DNA of 64,000 bases from an uncultured Saprospiraceae bacterium (GTDB lineage: Bacteria > Bacteroidota > Bacteroidia > Chitinophagales > Saprospiraceae). Below, piece after piece: positions 7,744 to 18,400 of this stretch. Position 1 is the stretch's first letter, and each line of letters starts with the position of its first letter. The DNA lies in assembly GCA_937924805.1 (NCBI GenBank), contig CALDTZ010000020.1, positions 33,558-97,557 on the forward strand. Reading direction: 5' to 3'. The position numbers and the translations under genes are program-made. The notes under the pieces were generated by a model that was given only the letters and a program-made list of their open reading frames with translations, ran no database searches and had not been told where the DNA came from.

Positions 7744-10553
7744 CGAGTTAAATACATATATCGTTGTCTTTCTATTTCTAGAAAAACGGGATCATGTAGA
7801 TCTTTAATAAAGTGGATTGCTTCTCCTGTTGATTTCATTTCTGGTCCTAATTGTTTGTCAACATTGGGGAATTTGTCAAATGAAAAGACTGGAATTTTTA
7901 TAGCATATCCGTCCAATGTTTTATTAACATCAAAGTCTTTTAATTTTGCTCCTAACATAACCTGAGTAGCAATATTTAAAAAAGGTACCTGATAAGCTTT
8001 AGCTATAAAAGGAGTCGTTCGCGAAGCTCTAGGATTTGCCTCAATAACGTATACTTTTTCATCTTTAATAGCAAACTGAATATTGATAAGACCTTTTATA
8101 TTCAATTCTAATGCTAGAAGTTTAGTGTATTTTTTCATTTGATCAAGCACATCATCGCTTAAACTATATGAAGGTAGTACAGCAGAACTATCACCAGAAT
8201 GAATCCCTGCAGGTTCAATGTGCTCCATAATTCCCATAATCATAACATCTTCTCCATCGCATATTGCATCTATTTCTGCTTCTTTAGCTCTCTCAAGAAA
8301 TTGATCAACTAGTACTTTATTGTCAGGCATATGCTTGAAAATAGATAACACTTGTTTTTCTAATTCATCATCATTAATTACAATTCTCATTCGTTGACCA
8401 CCCAGCACATAACTTGGTCTCACCAAGACAGGGTAAGTAATTCTATTTGCAATTTTGATTGCATCTTCGGCATCGATTGAAACACCATATTTTGGATATG
8501 GAATATCTAATTCTTTGAGAAGATCAGAAAACCGGCCTCTATCTTCTGCTAAATCCATAGCATTGAAATCTGTACCGATTATTTTTATTCCATGTTTTTT
8601 GAATTTTTCTGCAAGCTTTAAGGCCGTTTGTCCTCCCAATTGGACGATTACGCCTTCCGGTTGTTCGAGATCAATAATTTCCTTTATATGTTCCCAAAAT
8701 ACTGGTTCGAAATACAGTTTATCAGCAATGTCAAAGTCAGTAGAAACAGTTTCCGGGTTACAATTAATCATTATTGCTTCATAGCCAGCTTCTTTTAGGG
8801 CCATAATTCCATGAACACAACAATAATCAAATTCGATACCTTGACCTATTCTATTAGGTCCAGAACCTAAAACTATAATCTTTTTTCTATCTGAAGGAAT
8901 GGACTCATTTTCTTCATCAAATGTTGAATAAAAGTAGGGTGTTTTGGCTTCAAATTCTGCAGCACAAGTATCCACCATTTTATAAGTTCTCTTTACACCC
9001 ACCTTATATCTATAGGCCGTTACCTCTTCTTCTGTAATCCTCATTTGCCATGCAATCTGAGCATCTGAGTATCCTGCGTTTTTTAATTCTTTTAGAAAAT
9101 CAACAGGGATATCTTCCGCAACATTAAATTCAAGGAGTCGTTTTTCATACTTGACGAGTTCATTGATTTGGCTGATATACCAAGGGTCAATTTTAGTAAG
9201 TTTATGAACCGTTTTTGGTGGCACACCAAGTCTCAGTGCATCTTTTAAGCGATAGATTCGATCGTCACTTACTTTTTCAAGTCTTTCAAGGATATCTTCT
9301 GTTCGAATCCACTCTTTTTTGTCAGACCCCAGTCCTGCTCGATTGTTTTCTTGACTTTGACAAGCTTTTTGCATTGCCTCCAAAAAACTACGACCAATGG
9401 CCATAACTTCGCCGACAGATTTCATTTGAAGGCCTAATGTATTGTCTGAACCATAAAATTTGTCAAAATTCCATCTAGGCATTTTAACAATTACATAGTC
9501 TAGAGTTGGTTCAAAGAATGCGGATGTTGTTTTTGTAACTTGATTTTTTAATTCATCAAGATTATATCCTAATGCTAATTTAGCAGCGATTTTTGCGATT
9601 GGGTACCCAGTAGCTTTACTTGCTAGTGCAGATGATCTAGAAACTCTTGGGTTAATTTCAATAGGTATAAGTTCTTCGGTTTCTGGATTTAATGCAAATT
9701 GGACATTACATCCTCCAGCAAAATTTCCAAGGGAACGCATCATCATAATTGCATCATTTCTCATTTGCTGAAAAGCAGTATCTGATAATGTCATAGCTGG
9801 AGCTACAGTAATACTATCTCCGGTATGTATACCCATTGGGTCAAGATTTTCGACCGTACAGATAATGACAACATTGTTATTAGCATCTCTCAATAGCTCT
9901 AATTCGTACTCTTTCCAACCGAGTACGGCTACTTCGACGAGAACTTCATGTGTCGGCGATGCATCAAGACCTCTTCTAAGGGCTTCATCAAATTCTGATT
10001 CATGCATGACAAATCCACCTCCTGTACCACCTAGTGTATAAGAAGGCCTGATTACAAGTGGGAATCCAATTTTTTGTGCAGCATCTTTTCCTTCAAGAAA
10101 TGAATTTGCTATAAACGATGGTGCTACGCTTAGGCCTAATTTTTTAACGTGCTTTTTAAATTCATCTCGATTTTCTGTTAATTCGATCGCATCTAAATCG
10201 ACTCCAATTAATTTAACATTATATTTTTCCCATAAACCTTGCTTTCCTGCATCAATAGCTAAATTAAGTGCAGTCTGTCCCCCCATAGTCGCTAAAACGG
10301 CGTCAATCTTACGATCTTTAAGTATATGTTCTAAGCTTTCGACAGTCAAAGGGAGCAAATAAATATTATCGGCGGTTAATTTATCTGTCATTATTGTCGC
10401 CGGATTGGAATTGATTAAGGTAACTTCAATACCTTCTTCACGAAGTGATCTTGAAGCTTGAGAACCAGAATAATCAAATTCGCAAGCTTGTCCAATAATA
10501 ATCGGGCCGCTTCCAATAATAAGTACGGATTTTATAGATAGATCTTTTGGCAT
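7740..10553 (-). CDS. carB: Carbamoyl-phosphate synthase large subunit, lacking the C-terminal MGS-like domain
   Basis: Makes carbamoyl phosphate from bicarbonate, two ATP and ammonia delivered by CarA, for pyrimidines and arginine. Two homologous ATP-grasp halves are visible: an N-terminal carboxyphosphate half (from V-L-I-I-G-S-G-P-I-I-I-G-Q) and a C-terminal carbamate half (from I-I-V-L-G-S-G-P-N-R-I-G-Q-G), joined by the oligomerisation domain. The protein ends soon after the second half (L-G-P-E-M-K-S-T-G-E-A ...), where the E. coli enzyme continues about 130 residues with the allosteric domain. I chose the ATG at 10553 (M-P-K-D) rather than 10577, giving 937 residues. No carA is in the window. 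Confidence 0.95.
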   Translation of the reverse strand: MPKDLSIKSVLIIGSGPIIIGQACEFDYSGSQASRSLREEGIEVTLINSNPATIMTDKLTADNIYLLPLTVESLEHILKDRKIDAVLATMGGQTALNLAIDAGKQGLWEKYNVKLIGVDLDAIELTENRDEFKKHVKKLGLSVAPSFIANSFLEGKDAAQKIGFPLVIRPSYTLGGTGGGFVMHESEFDEALRRGLDASPTHEVLVEVAVLGWKEYELELLRDANNNVVIICTVENLDPMGIHTGDSITVAPAMTLSDTAFQQMRNDAIMMMRSLGNFAGGCNVQFALNPETEELIPIEINPRVSRSSALASKATGYPIAKIAAKLALGYNLDELKNQVTKTTSAFFEPTLDYVIVKMPRWNFDKFYGSDNTLGLQMKSVGEVMAIGRSFLEAMQKACQSQENNRAGLGSDKKEWIRTEDILERLEKVSDDRIYRLKDALRLGVPPKTVHKLTKIDPWYISQINELVKYEKRLLEFNVAEDIPVDFLKELKNAGYSDAQIAWQMRITEEEVTAYRYKVGVKRTYKMVDTCAAEFEAKTPYFYSTFDEENESIPSDRKKIIVLGSGPNRIGQGIEFDYCCVHGIMALKEAGYEAIMINCNPETVSTDFDIADKLYFEPVFWEHIKEIIDLEQPEGVIVQLGGQTALKLAEKFKKHGIKIIGTDFNAMDLAEDRGRFSDLLKELDIPYPKYGVSIDAEDAIKIANRITYPVLVRPSYVLGGQRMRIVINDDELEKQVLSIFKHMPDNKVLVDQFLERAKEAEIDAICDGEDVMIMGIMEHIEPAGIHSGDSSAVLPSYSLSDDVLDQMKKYTKLLALELNIKGLINIQFAIKDEKVYVIEANPRASRTTPFIAKAYQVPFLNIATQVMLGAKLKDFDVNKTLDGYAIKIPVFSFDKFPNVDKQLGPEMKSTGEAIHFIKDLHDPVFLEIERQRYMYLTR

Positions 10554-10662
10554 GGTTGGAGTATAAAATTCACACAAATATAGAGATATGATTTATTAAT
10601 TCTAGTTTAGATTTAAGCCTCTTATTTATTTTTTTTTTTAATCTGAAAGTTGATGTAGATTT

Positions 10663-10687
10663 ATAGTTTCAAAACCACTGAAACTAT
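10663..10687. promoter_or_regulatory. Inverted repeat touching the start codon of the 2-hydroxyacid dehydrogenase gene
   Basis: ATAGTTTC (10663-10670) and GAAACTAT (10680-10687) are perfect 8-base inverted arms separated by nine bases. The second arm ends on the first base of the TTG start. It could be a protein-binding operator or an RNA hairpin hiding the start codon. It is AT-rich and could also be chance. Confidence 0.35.
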
Positions 10688-11637
10688 TGAAAGCGTTAAT
10701 ATCAGATCACGTCCATCCGTACTTGCTACATTATTTCTCATCTAAAGAAATAGAATATGATTACTTACCGAATATTCAATTCGAGGAAGTCGATCAGGTT
10801 ATTGATCAATATGAAATAGTTATTGTAAATAGTAAAATAAAATTACCCAAGCATAGAATAGATTGTGCAAAGAAATTATTGATTGTTGGGAGGTTAGGGT
10901 CTGGTCAAGATGGGATCGATATAGAATACCTGAAAGAGAAAAACATTCATTTTGTAAGAACTCCTGAAGCGAATGCAAATGCAGTTGCAGAACATGCAAT
11001 GGGTATGCTTTTGACATTAAATAATCATTTAATAAAAGCGGATTATGACGTAAGACACAAAATGTGGCATCGTGAAAAACATAGAGGTGTTGAAATTGAA
11101 AAACAAGTTCTAGGGATTGTCGGCTATGGTCATGTTGGAAGTATTTTTGCTAAAAAAATGTCGGCTTGGTCACACTCTATTGTATGTTATGATCGATATA
11201 AAGAGAATTATTCAAAAGATTTTATTAACATTGAAGAAGTTTCTATAGAACACATTCAAGAGCATGCGGACATCATTAGTTTTCATGTACCATTAACAAA
11301 AGAAACAAATCAATGGGTCGATCAAGGATTTATTGATAAATGTAAACCAGGGGTAACCATCATAAATACCTCAAGGGGAAACATTATAAAAACAGTTGAT
11401 TTAGTTAATGCATTGGAAAACGGACAAGTTAAAGGAGCTTGTTTGGATGTTTTTGAAAACGAAAAACCACTAACGTACTCTATTTCCGATGATCAAGTAT
11501 ACAGGAGATTGCATTCCTTGCCGAATGTAGTGCTTAGCCCGCATATAGCAGGCTGGACACACGATTCATTTTTTAAGATATCGAAGTTGATGTCGGAAAA
11601 AATAGATATGTTGATTGCGAAATTTTTATTTAATTGA
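10687..11637 (+). CDS. D-isomer-specific 2-hydroxyacid dehydrogenase (SerA/GhrB-like)
   Basis: NAD(P)-dependent oxidoreductase of 316 residues, interconverting a 2-hydroxyacid and a 2-oxoacid. Visible landmarks: L-G-S-G-Q-D-G-I-D (70-78), the Rossmann loop G-Y-G-H-V-G (146-151), catalytic Arg230 in N-T-S-R-G-N, Glu257 in L-D-V-F-E-N, and His286 in S-P-H-I-A-G-W. There is no ACT or other regulatory domain, so it is shorter than full-length SerA. The substrate cannot be told from sequence; 3-phosphoglycerate, glyoxylate or hydroxypyruvate are possible. The TTG at 10687 is chosen because K-A-L-I-S-D-H is the natural first strand. It is divergent from carB. Confidence 0.9.
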   Translation: MKALISDHVHPYLLHYFSSKEIEYDYLPNIQFEEVDQVIDQYEIVIVNSKIKLPKHRIDCAKKLLIVGRLGSGQDGIDIEYLKEKNIHFVRTPEANANAVAEHAMGMLLTLNNHLIKADYDVRHKMWHREKHRGVEIEKQVLGIVGYGHVGSIFAKKMSAWSHSIVCYDRYKENYSKDFINIEEVSIEHIQEHADIISFHVPLTKETNQWVDQGFIDKCKPGVTIINTSRGNIIKTVDLVNALENGQVKGACLDVFENEKPLTYSISDDQVYRRLHSLPNVVLSPHIAGWTHDSFFKISKLMSEKIDMLIAKFLFN

Positions 11638-11655
11638 ATATGATTCGAATAAAAA

Positions 11656-11687
11656 TTTTGTTAGAGAACCAATATTTAGTAAAATTG
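11656..11687 (+). promoter_or_regulatory. Bacteroidota-type promoter of the TonB-receptor unit
   Basis: TTTTG at 11656-11660, a 19-base spacer, then TAAAATTG at 11680-11687, one mismatch from the -7 consensus TAnnTTTG. It lies 42 bases before the start of the TonB-dependent receptor gene. Confidence 0.65.
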
Positions 11688-11689
11688 TG

Positions 11690-11707
11690 CACCATTTGAA
11701 AATGGTG
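11690..11707. promoter_or_regulatory. Palindrome at the expected transcription start
   Basis: CACCATTTGAAAATGGTG: two perfect 8-base arms with a 2-base centre, immediately after the -7 element. The position fits a repressor operator overlapping +1. The loop is too short for a good full-length RNA hairpin, which favours DNA binding. No regulator gene is adjacent. Confidence 0.5.
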
Positions 11708-11728
11708 TAACACTTTAAAAATTCAATT

Positions 11729-14700
11729 ATGCTAAGATTTTTACGTGTATTGTTTGTATTATTTATAACAACACAAGCAGTTTTTGCCCAGACCTCATTG
11801 CAGGGAACGGTTACTGAAGAAGCAAACGGTATGACAGTACCTTTTGCAGATGTAATCCTTTTTAAAAATGACGTACTGATTACAGGAACTCAAACAGATT
11901 TTGACGGGAATTATTTCTTTTCCGACATTGACCCAAGTACATATGACATTGAAGTCCGATTTTTAGGATTCGCGTCTGTACGTACGACTGGATTAATTGT
12001 CAAAGGTGGAAAAGTTAATAAATTCGATGCAGCACTTGCTGAAGAAGGTATCGTAATGGATGATATCGTTATTAAAGCGTACAAAGTACCTCTTATTGAT
12101 ATTGATGAAACATCATCAGGAGGAACGGTTACAGCAGAAAAAATTAAAAATTTACCTTCAAAACAAATTGGAGCTATTGCGGCTACAACAGCTGGACTAT
12201 CAAATATTGATGATGGAGCCATTGCAGTTAGAGGGTCAAGAACAAATTCAACTTACTATTACATTGATGGTGTAAGGGTAAGTAGTGCGAACATTAATAG
12301 TATGATACCTGCTTCAGAAATTGAGCAGCTTCAGATTATTACTGGTGGTATTGAAGCCAAATATGGTGACGTTACCGGAGGAATTATTTCAATTACAACA
12401 AAAGGACCTTCTTCAAGATTTGGTGGAGGTTTTGAGCTTGAGACATCAGAATTCTTGGATGGATATGGTTATAACCTAGCTTCGGCGAATGTTAATGGAC
12501 CAATTCTTAAAGACAAAGATGGTAAATCAATTTTGGGGTTCAGACTTTTTGGTCAGTACATCTATAGAGCGGATGATGATCCTTCTGCATTCGGAAATTA
12601 CCGAGCAAGCGAGGATCTTATTGCTCAATTAGAAGCAAATCCTACGTATAGTGTAAATGGTACTTTGTTTCCAGCTGCAGAGCAGTTAGATGATGAACAA
12701 ATAGGCCCATTAGTAAAAGCTAGACCAAATGAAAGAGATATTGATTATTCATTTACCGCTAAGCTTGATGCTCGGTTAAGTGATAATATTGATGTTACGC
12801 TTTCAGGTGGATATTTTGATAGTGACAACCGATTTGCACCGCGAGGAGCAGCTAGTTTTGTGCGGGATGATACTCGAACAAACAATGCTTGGGGATTGTT
12901 AAACTGGACAAATAACCCGCATTACTATAGAACAGGTTACAGAGGGAATATAAGATTCAGACACAAACTAGGAAGTCAAAACCTAAGTGAAGAAGATTCT
13001 AAATCTGTCGTTAGAAATGCAAGTTATACGCTACAGTTTGGATATGAAAAAAACAATGAAAGCACGCAAGATATTCGACATGAAGAAAACTTGTTTAATT
13101 ATGGATATTGGGGAAGTATCGAAAAAGATTTTATCCCAATAGCAAGTGAAATATCGGATACTTCGACTTGGCAAGGACAAATTTTTAACGCTCCTTTCTC
13201 AGGACGACCATTTGGACATGCTGGATATCAAACATCTGTTGGAGAATATACACCTGGAGATGTTAACCCAGCATTAGGTTTAATGTATAATGAAAATGGA
13301 TTTGTTAATACAAATTTATCAAGTGTATGGGGATTGTTTAATAATGTAGGATCTGTATACAACAGGTTATACAAAAGAGAACAGGATACATATACTGTAA
13401 GTGTAGGAAGTGGTTTTGATATATTTCCTGGAGGATCTGGAAAAGGTAAGCACAGTATTCAATTTGGATTCTTGGGAGAATTAAGAACCAATAGACAGTG
13501 GGATATGGAACCTCAAGAATTATGGAGATTAGCTAACTTAAGAGTAAATGAGCACTTAAGCACTGTTGATTTTGGTAATGTTGTTGGTACATTCGATCAG
13601 ATTATTGAAGGTGAAACGTTTACTTTTGATCAATATTCAGCATTTTCGCAAGCAGATGAATTTAGTGATAATTATTTCTTCACTAGAATTAGAGAACTAT
13701 CAGGAACACCTATCAATCAGCATTTAAACATTGATAATCTTGATCCAAGTTCTATACGACTAGATATGTTTTCAGCAGGAGAGTTGAATAACTATGAGCC
13801 TATCTCATTGAATTATTTCGGGTATGATTACTTAGGTAATAAAATTGGAACAGACATTACTTTCAATGATTTCTTTACTGGAAGAGATGAAAATGGGGTA
13901 AGAACGTTTGACGTTGCGCCTCACCAACCGATTTATGCGGCTGGATATGTTCAAGATAAATTTGTTTATAAGGATATCATCTTTAGAATTGGTTTAAGAG
14001 TAGATTACTTTGATGCAAATACAAAAATCTTAAAAGATCCTTATTCTTTGTATGAAATTGAAACAGCAGATAATTTCTATAACTTAAATTCAGATTTAAA
14101 TAGACCTGAATCTGTTGGCGACAACTATAAAGTTTATGTAGATTCTGAAGGATCAAACAACGTAGTTGCCTTTAGACAAGAAGATCAGTGGTTTTTGCCG
14201 AATGGTACATCTGTAAGTAGTGGTTCTTCGATTTTTGGTGGAGGACTAGTAAATCCTTCTTATAAAGATGCTGAAAACAGAGTCCTAAACATTACGGACC
14301 CTACTTTCAACCCTGATGTTTCTTTTGAAGATTATACACCTCAATTGAACTGGATGCCTAGATTGGCATTTTCATTCCCTATTTCTGAGGATGCAGGTTT
14401 CTTTGCTCATTATGATGTATTGGTTCAAAGACCTCCATCTAATAGTGTAGCAACAGCACTAAATTATTTTTACTTTGAAAATCCTACAAGATTTAGTTCA
14501 GATAATAATGCAGCGGGTAATCCAGCATTAAGACCGGAGAAAACAATTGATTATGAAGTTGGATTCCAACAGAAAGTTTCAAACTCTTCAGCGATCAAAA
14601 TGTCTGCATATTACAAAGAACTTAGAGATATGATTCAGCAGAGAGTTTATACAAATTTACCTGCTCCTGTTAATCAATACCAAACATTTGGTAACCTTGA

Positions 14701-15418
14701 TTTTGGTACAGTAAAAGGATTTACGTTCAGTTATGACTTAAGAAGAACGGGTAACTTAGAATTAAGCGCATCATACACATTACAGTTTGCTGATGGGTCA
14801 GGATCTGATGCAAATTCTTCAAGAGGTATTAACTCTAGAGGTGTACTAAGAACGTTATTCCCACTTTCATATGATGAAAGACATAGAATTACCGGTTCAA
14901 TCGATTATAGATATGGAGAAGGTAAAAAATATACAGGACCAAGAATTTCTGGAATGGATATATTTAAAAATACAGGTGTTAACATGATTGTTACAGCTGT
15001 ATCAGGTAGACCATATTCTGCATATGAAACGGTAAATTCATTACCTTCAGCAGAGTCAGGTTTGTTAAATATCAATGGTTCAAGATTACCTTGGTTGTTT
15101 AATGCTGATTTAAGAATTGATCGACAATTTAGCTTCAAGTTTAGTGAAGAGTCTAATCGATCGTTAAATATGCAAGCATACTTAAGATTTGAAAATGTAT
15201 TCAATATTAAGAATGTTGTGAACGTATATAGAGTGACTGGAGATTCAGATGATGATGGTTATTTATTATCATCGTTTGGTCAAGATAGAGTAGAACAGAT
15301 TGCTGCACAAGGCAGAGACTTAGAAAGTTTTTATGCTTCGTATAATTGGAGACTGTTAAACCCAGATTATTATACAAGACCTCGAAGAATTTATGTAGGG
15401 GTAGCTTTTGATTTTTAA
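11729..15418 (+). CDS. TonB-dependent outer-membrane receptor with N-terminal carboxypeptidase-like domain
   Basis: 1229 residues. A signal peptide ends in V-F-A-Q. A CarboxypepD_reg-like beta-sandwich covers about 22-105 (T-S-L-Q-G-T-V-T-E-E; D-F-D-G-N-Y-F-F; L-G-F-A-S-V). The plug follows at about 130-235, with I-A-V-R-G-S-R-T-N-S-T-Y-Y-Y-I-D-G-V. A large beta-barrel reaches a terminal aromatic strand (I-Y-V-G-V-A-F-D-F). This is the SusC-like layout, but no SusD-like lipoprotein follows; instead a giant exported protein and a PorV-like barrel do. It may import a substrate or, as part of the trio, take part in assembly of the partner at the surface. Substrate unknown. Confidence 0.92.
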   Translation: MLRFLRVLFVLFITTQAVFAQTSLQGTVTEEANGMTVPFADVILFKNDVLITGTQTDFDGNYFFSDIDPSTYDIEVRFLGFASVRTTGLIVKGGKVNKFDAALAEEGIVMDDIVIKAYKVPLIDIDETSSGGTVTAEKIKNLPSKQIGAIAATTAGLSNIDDGAIAVRGSRTNSTYYYIDGVRVSSANINSMIPASEIEQLQIITGGIEAKYGDVTGGIISITTKGPSSRFGGGFELETSEFLDGYGYNLASANVNGPILKDKDGKSILGFRLFGQYIYRADDDPSAFGNYRASEDLIAQLEANPTYSVNGTLFPAAEQLDDEQIGPLVKARPNERDIDYSFTAKLDARLSDNIDVTLSGGYFDSDNRFAPRGAASFVRDDTRTNNAWGLLNWTNNPHYYRTGYRGNIRFRHKLGSQNLSEEDSKSVVRNASYTLQFGYEKNNESTQDIRHEENLFNYGYWGSIEKDFIPIASEISDTSTWQGQIFNAPFSGRPFGHAGYQTSVGEYTPGDVNPALGLMYNENGFVNTNLSSVWGLFNNVGSVYNRLYKREQDTYTVSVGSGFDIFPGGSGKGKHSIQFGFLGELRTNRQWDMEPQELWRLANLRVNEHLSTVDFGNVVGTFDQIIEGETFTFDQYSAFSQADEFSDNYFFTRIRELSGTPINQHLNIDNLDPSSIRLDMFSAGELNNYEPISLNYFGYDYLGNKIGTDITFNDFFTGRDENGVRTFDVAPHQPIYAAGYVQDKFVYKDIIFRIGLRVDYFDANTKILKDPYSLYEIETADNFYNLNSDLNRPESVGDNYKVYVDSEGSNNVVAFRQEDQWFLPNGTSVSSGSSIFGGGLVNPSYKDAENRVLNITDPTFNPDVSFEDYTPQLNWMPRLAFSFPISEDAGFFAHYDVLVQRPPSNSVATALNYFYFENPTRFSSDNNAAGNPALRPEKTIDYEVGFQQKVSNSSAIKMSAYYKELRDMIQQRVYTNLPAPVNQYQTFGNLDFGTVKGFTFSYDLRRTGNLELSASYTLQFADGSGSDANSSRGINSRGVLRTLFPLSYDERHRITGSIDYRYGEGKKYTGPRISGMDIFKNTGVNMIVTAVSGRPYSAYETVNSLPSAESGLLNINGSRLPWLFNADLRIDRQFSFKFSEESNRSLNMQAYLRFENVFNIKNVVNVYRVTGDSDDDGYLLSSFGQDRVEQIAAQGRDLESFYASYNWRLLNPDYYTRPRRIYVGVAFDF

Positions 15419-15443
15419 TTAATGAATACAAAAATTACTAGAT

Positions 15444-18400
15444 ATGTATAAGTTAGTAAAACTATTTATAATATTATTTTTTATCGGATTTGTGTCTGAC
15501 GCAAGTGCACATGAAGATAAAACAAGATTGGGTAAACCTGGAAATGTTCAAAAACAGGATACTCAAGTAAATTACCGAGAGGATTGTCAAGCAGCCAGAG
15601 CTCAGATTGATATGAGTATCAACAATGTAAGAGCAAGATTGTTGACTGGTGGTGATGTTTGGTGGGATTTAAATGAAGGAAAATATATCGTTCCTAATGT
15701 TGGTCCAGATCAAGAAGATGTTTCTTCCATATTTGCAGGATCAGTATGGATTGGAGGATTAGATCCTTCAGGAAATATTAAGGTTGCTGGTGGACAATAT
15801 AGAACTGGGGGTGTAGATTTCTACCCTGGTCCTTTAGACCCATCAACAGGTTTGACAGATTTAGAAGTATGTAACGATTGGGATCGATTTTTTAAAGTTT
15901 CAGGTGAAGATATTGAAACAGCTATTCAATTGTATGATCAAGCAGTACTTACTGGAATACCGGTTGATCCAGATTTGATCCCAGATGGTGTTAAATATTG
16001 GCCTGGTGCTGGAAATGCAGACTTTTTATCATTTTACAATTTCGAATTACCTGATACAGGACAAGGATTGGGTTCATTTTGGGATCAAGATGAAGATGGA
16101 ATTTATGATCCTTCACAAGGAGATTTTCCAATCATTGAAATTAGAGGGTGTGCTCCAGATGGAAGAACTAAAGCAACTACTTTGGTACCAGATGAAATGA
16201 TATACTGGATATATAATGATTCAGGTGGACCCCACGGGTTAACAAATGGTGAACAGATACAAATGGAAATTCAGGTGCAAGCATTCGCTTATGCGACAAA
16301 TGATGAGTTGAATGATATGACTTTCCAACGATACAAGTTGATTAATAGAGCAAGTGAAGATATTAGAAATACATACTTTGCAATGTGGGTAGATGCAGAT
16401 TTAGGTTGCCACACAGATGATTATATTGGTTGTGTAGCGGAGCGAAGTTTGATGTATACTTACAATGAAGACGTACTAGATGGTACGACTGGATGTAACT
16501 GTGATGGTGGTACAGCTACCTATTGTGATAAGGTGCCAATAATTGGTATGGATTACTTTAGAGGACCACTAGGACCAAAATTATTTGGACCAAATGGTGA
16601 GCTTATTGACCCGCCACTTGATGCAATTGGATTTGATACATTAGTAGAGTTAGGTATGTCATCTTTTACATATATGAATAATGGAGGAATTGGAAGTCCA
16701 GATCCTGCAACGACTGATCCAGACAATGCTGAAGAATTTTATAATTGTCTACGAGGATTATGGAGAGATGGAACGCCAGTAACATTTGGTGGAAGTGGAT
16801 TTAATCCAGGTTCTACAGATACAGTTAAATATGTATTTCCTGATGCACCTAATGTAGCAAACGGATGGTCAATGTGTGAATCAGATTTGCCTTTCGGTGA
16901 TCGAAGAACACTTCAGACATCAGGTCCATTCTTGTTGAAGCCAGGTGCCGTAAATGAGTTAATTATTGGAGCAGTATGGGTTCCTGAAATTTCATATCCA
17001 TGTCCAGATATTACAAGATTGTTGAGAGCAGATGATTTAGCGCAAGCAGTCTTTGATGCTTGTTTTGAAATCCCTAGGGGTCCAGATGCACCAGATGTAT
17101 GTTTGATAGAATTAGATCAAGAAATCATTCTTGTTTTAAGTAACGATACAATTGCTTCGAATAATAAATTCGAAAAGTATCTTGAAGAAGATATTTTAGC
17201 TCCTGAAGGTGTTGAAGATGTTAATTATGTTTTTGAGGGTTATAAAGTATACCAATTAGCAAATGAAAATGTAACGACACAAGAGTTAGATGATCCAACG
17301 AAAGCAAGAATCATTAGACAAGTTGATTTAAAGAATGGAATTACGGATGTTTATAACTGGACGGCCTCAGTAAACCCTACCTCTGGAGCAGGAGATTTGG
17401 TTTATGATTATGAGCGAATGGTATCGGCTAGTGATGCAGGTATTAAAAATACATTCCAAATAACGGATAATCAGTTTGCTGAAGGAGATAGAACGTTGAT
17501 TAATCACAAGAAATATTTCTTTACGGTATTAGCTTATGCTTACAATGAATATGAGCCTTTTGATCCTGCTACGCAATTAGGACAAAAAACACCATATAGA
17601 GAAGGTCGTAAAAACATTATGACATACACGGGAGTACCTAGACCTATTGTTTATGAAAATATTCAATCATCATATGGTGATGGACCGATTGTACGTAGAT
17701 TAGATGGTGTTGGAAGTGGAGGTAACTTCATGGAGCTAAACGATGATATGTATGAGCCTATATTTAATGGCGAATCGATTGAGAAATTAGTTTACAGAGA
17801 AGGAGCAGGACCAATTAACATATCTATTTTTAATCCTTTAGATGTAGTTGATGGTACTTATGAATTAGAAATATTAGGTGATTTTGTACCTGGAGGTACA
17901 TGTGCTTTAGCTGATAGTGCACAATGGAAACTTACGCATATTGTTTCGGGTCAGAGCTTTAGTTCTGATAAATCAATTGATGAGGTAAGTGAGCAAATTA
18001 TTGGAGAATTTGGATTCTCTGTAAATGTTGCTCAGGTAGATGAACCAGGTATTACTACAGATGAAAATAATGGGTACTTAGGTGCTAAATTTGAATATGA
18101 TGATCCAAATGGTGTATTCTGGTACGGAGCCGTTACAGATGGTTTAGGTCAAACAGACGTAGGTGATTTAGAAGATGGTGCTCTAGGATTTTTAGCTGAG
18201 GCATTTAACTTTCTAAAGACCAATGATGGTGAGCCTGATTTTGCAAGTGATATGAACCAATCATTTTCTGATGGATTATTTTATCCATTCTGGTTGTGTG
18301 ATTATACAGCAGATCAAGGAGGTCAATTTCCATTTTATATAACGCCTGCTTGGAAGCAGTCTGGTAGACACCAAGTAGTTAGAAGTAGTAATGGTATTGA

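Noticed and set aside
9215..9406. Open frame inside carB on the opposite strand (and similar frames inside dnaB, aconitase and the FG-GAP gene)
   Set aside because: Shadow frames of clear genes, with unnatural composition and no signals of their own.
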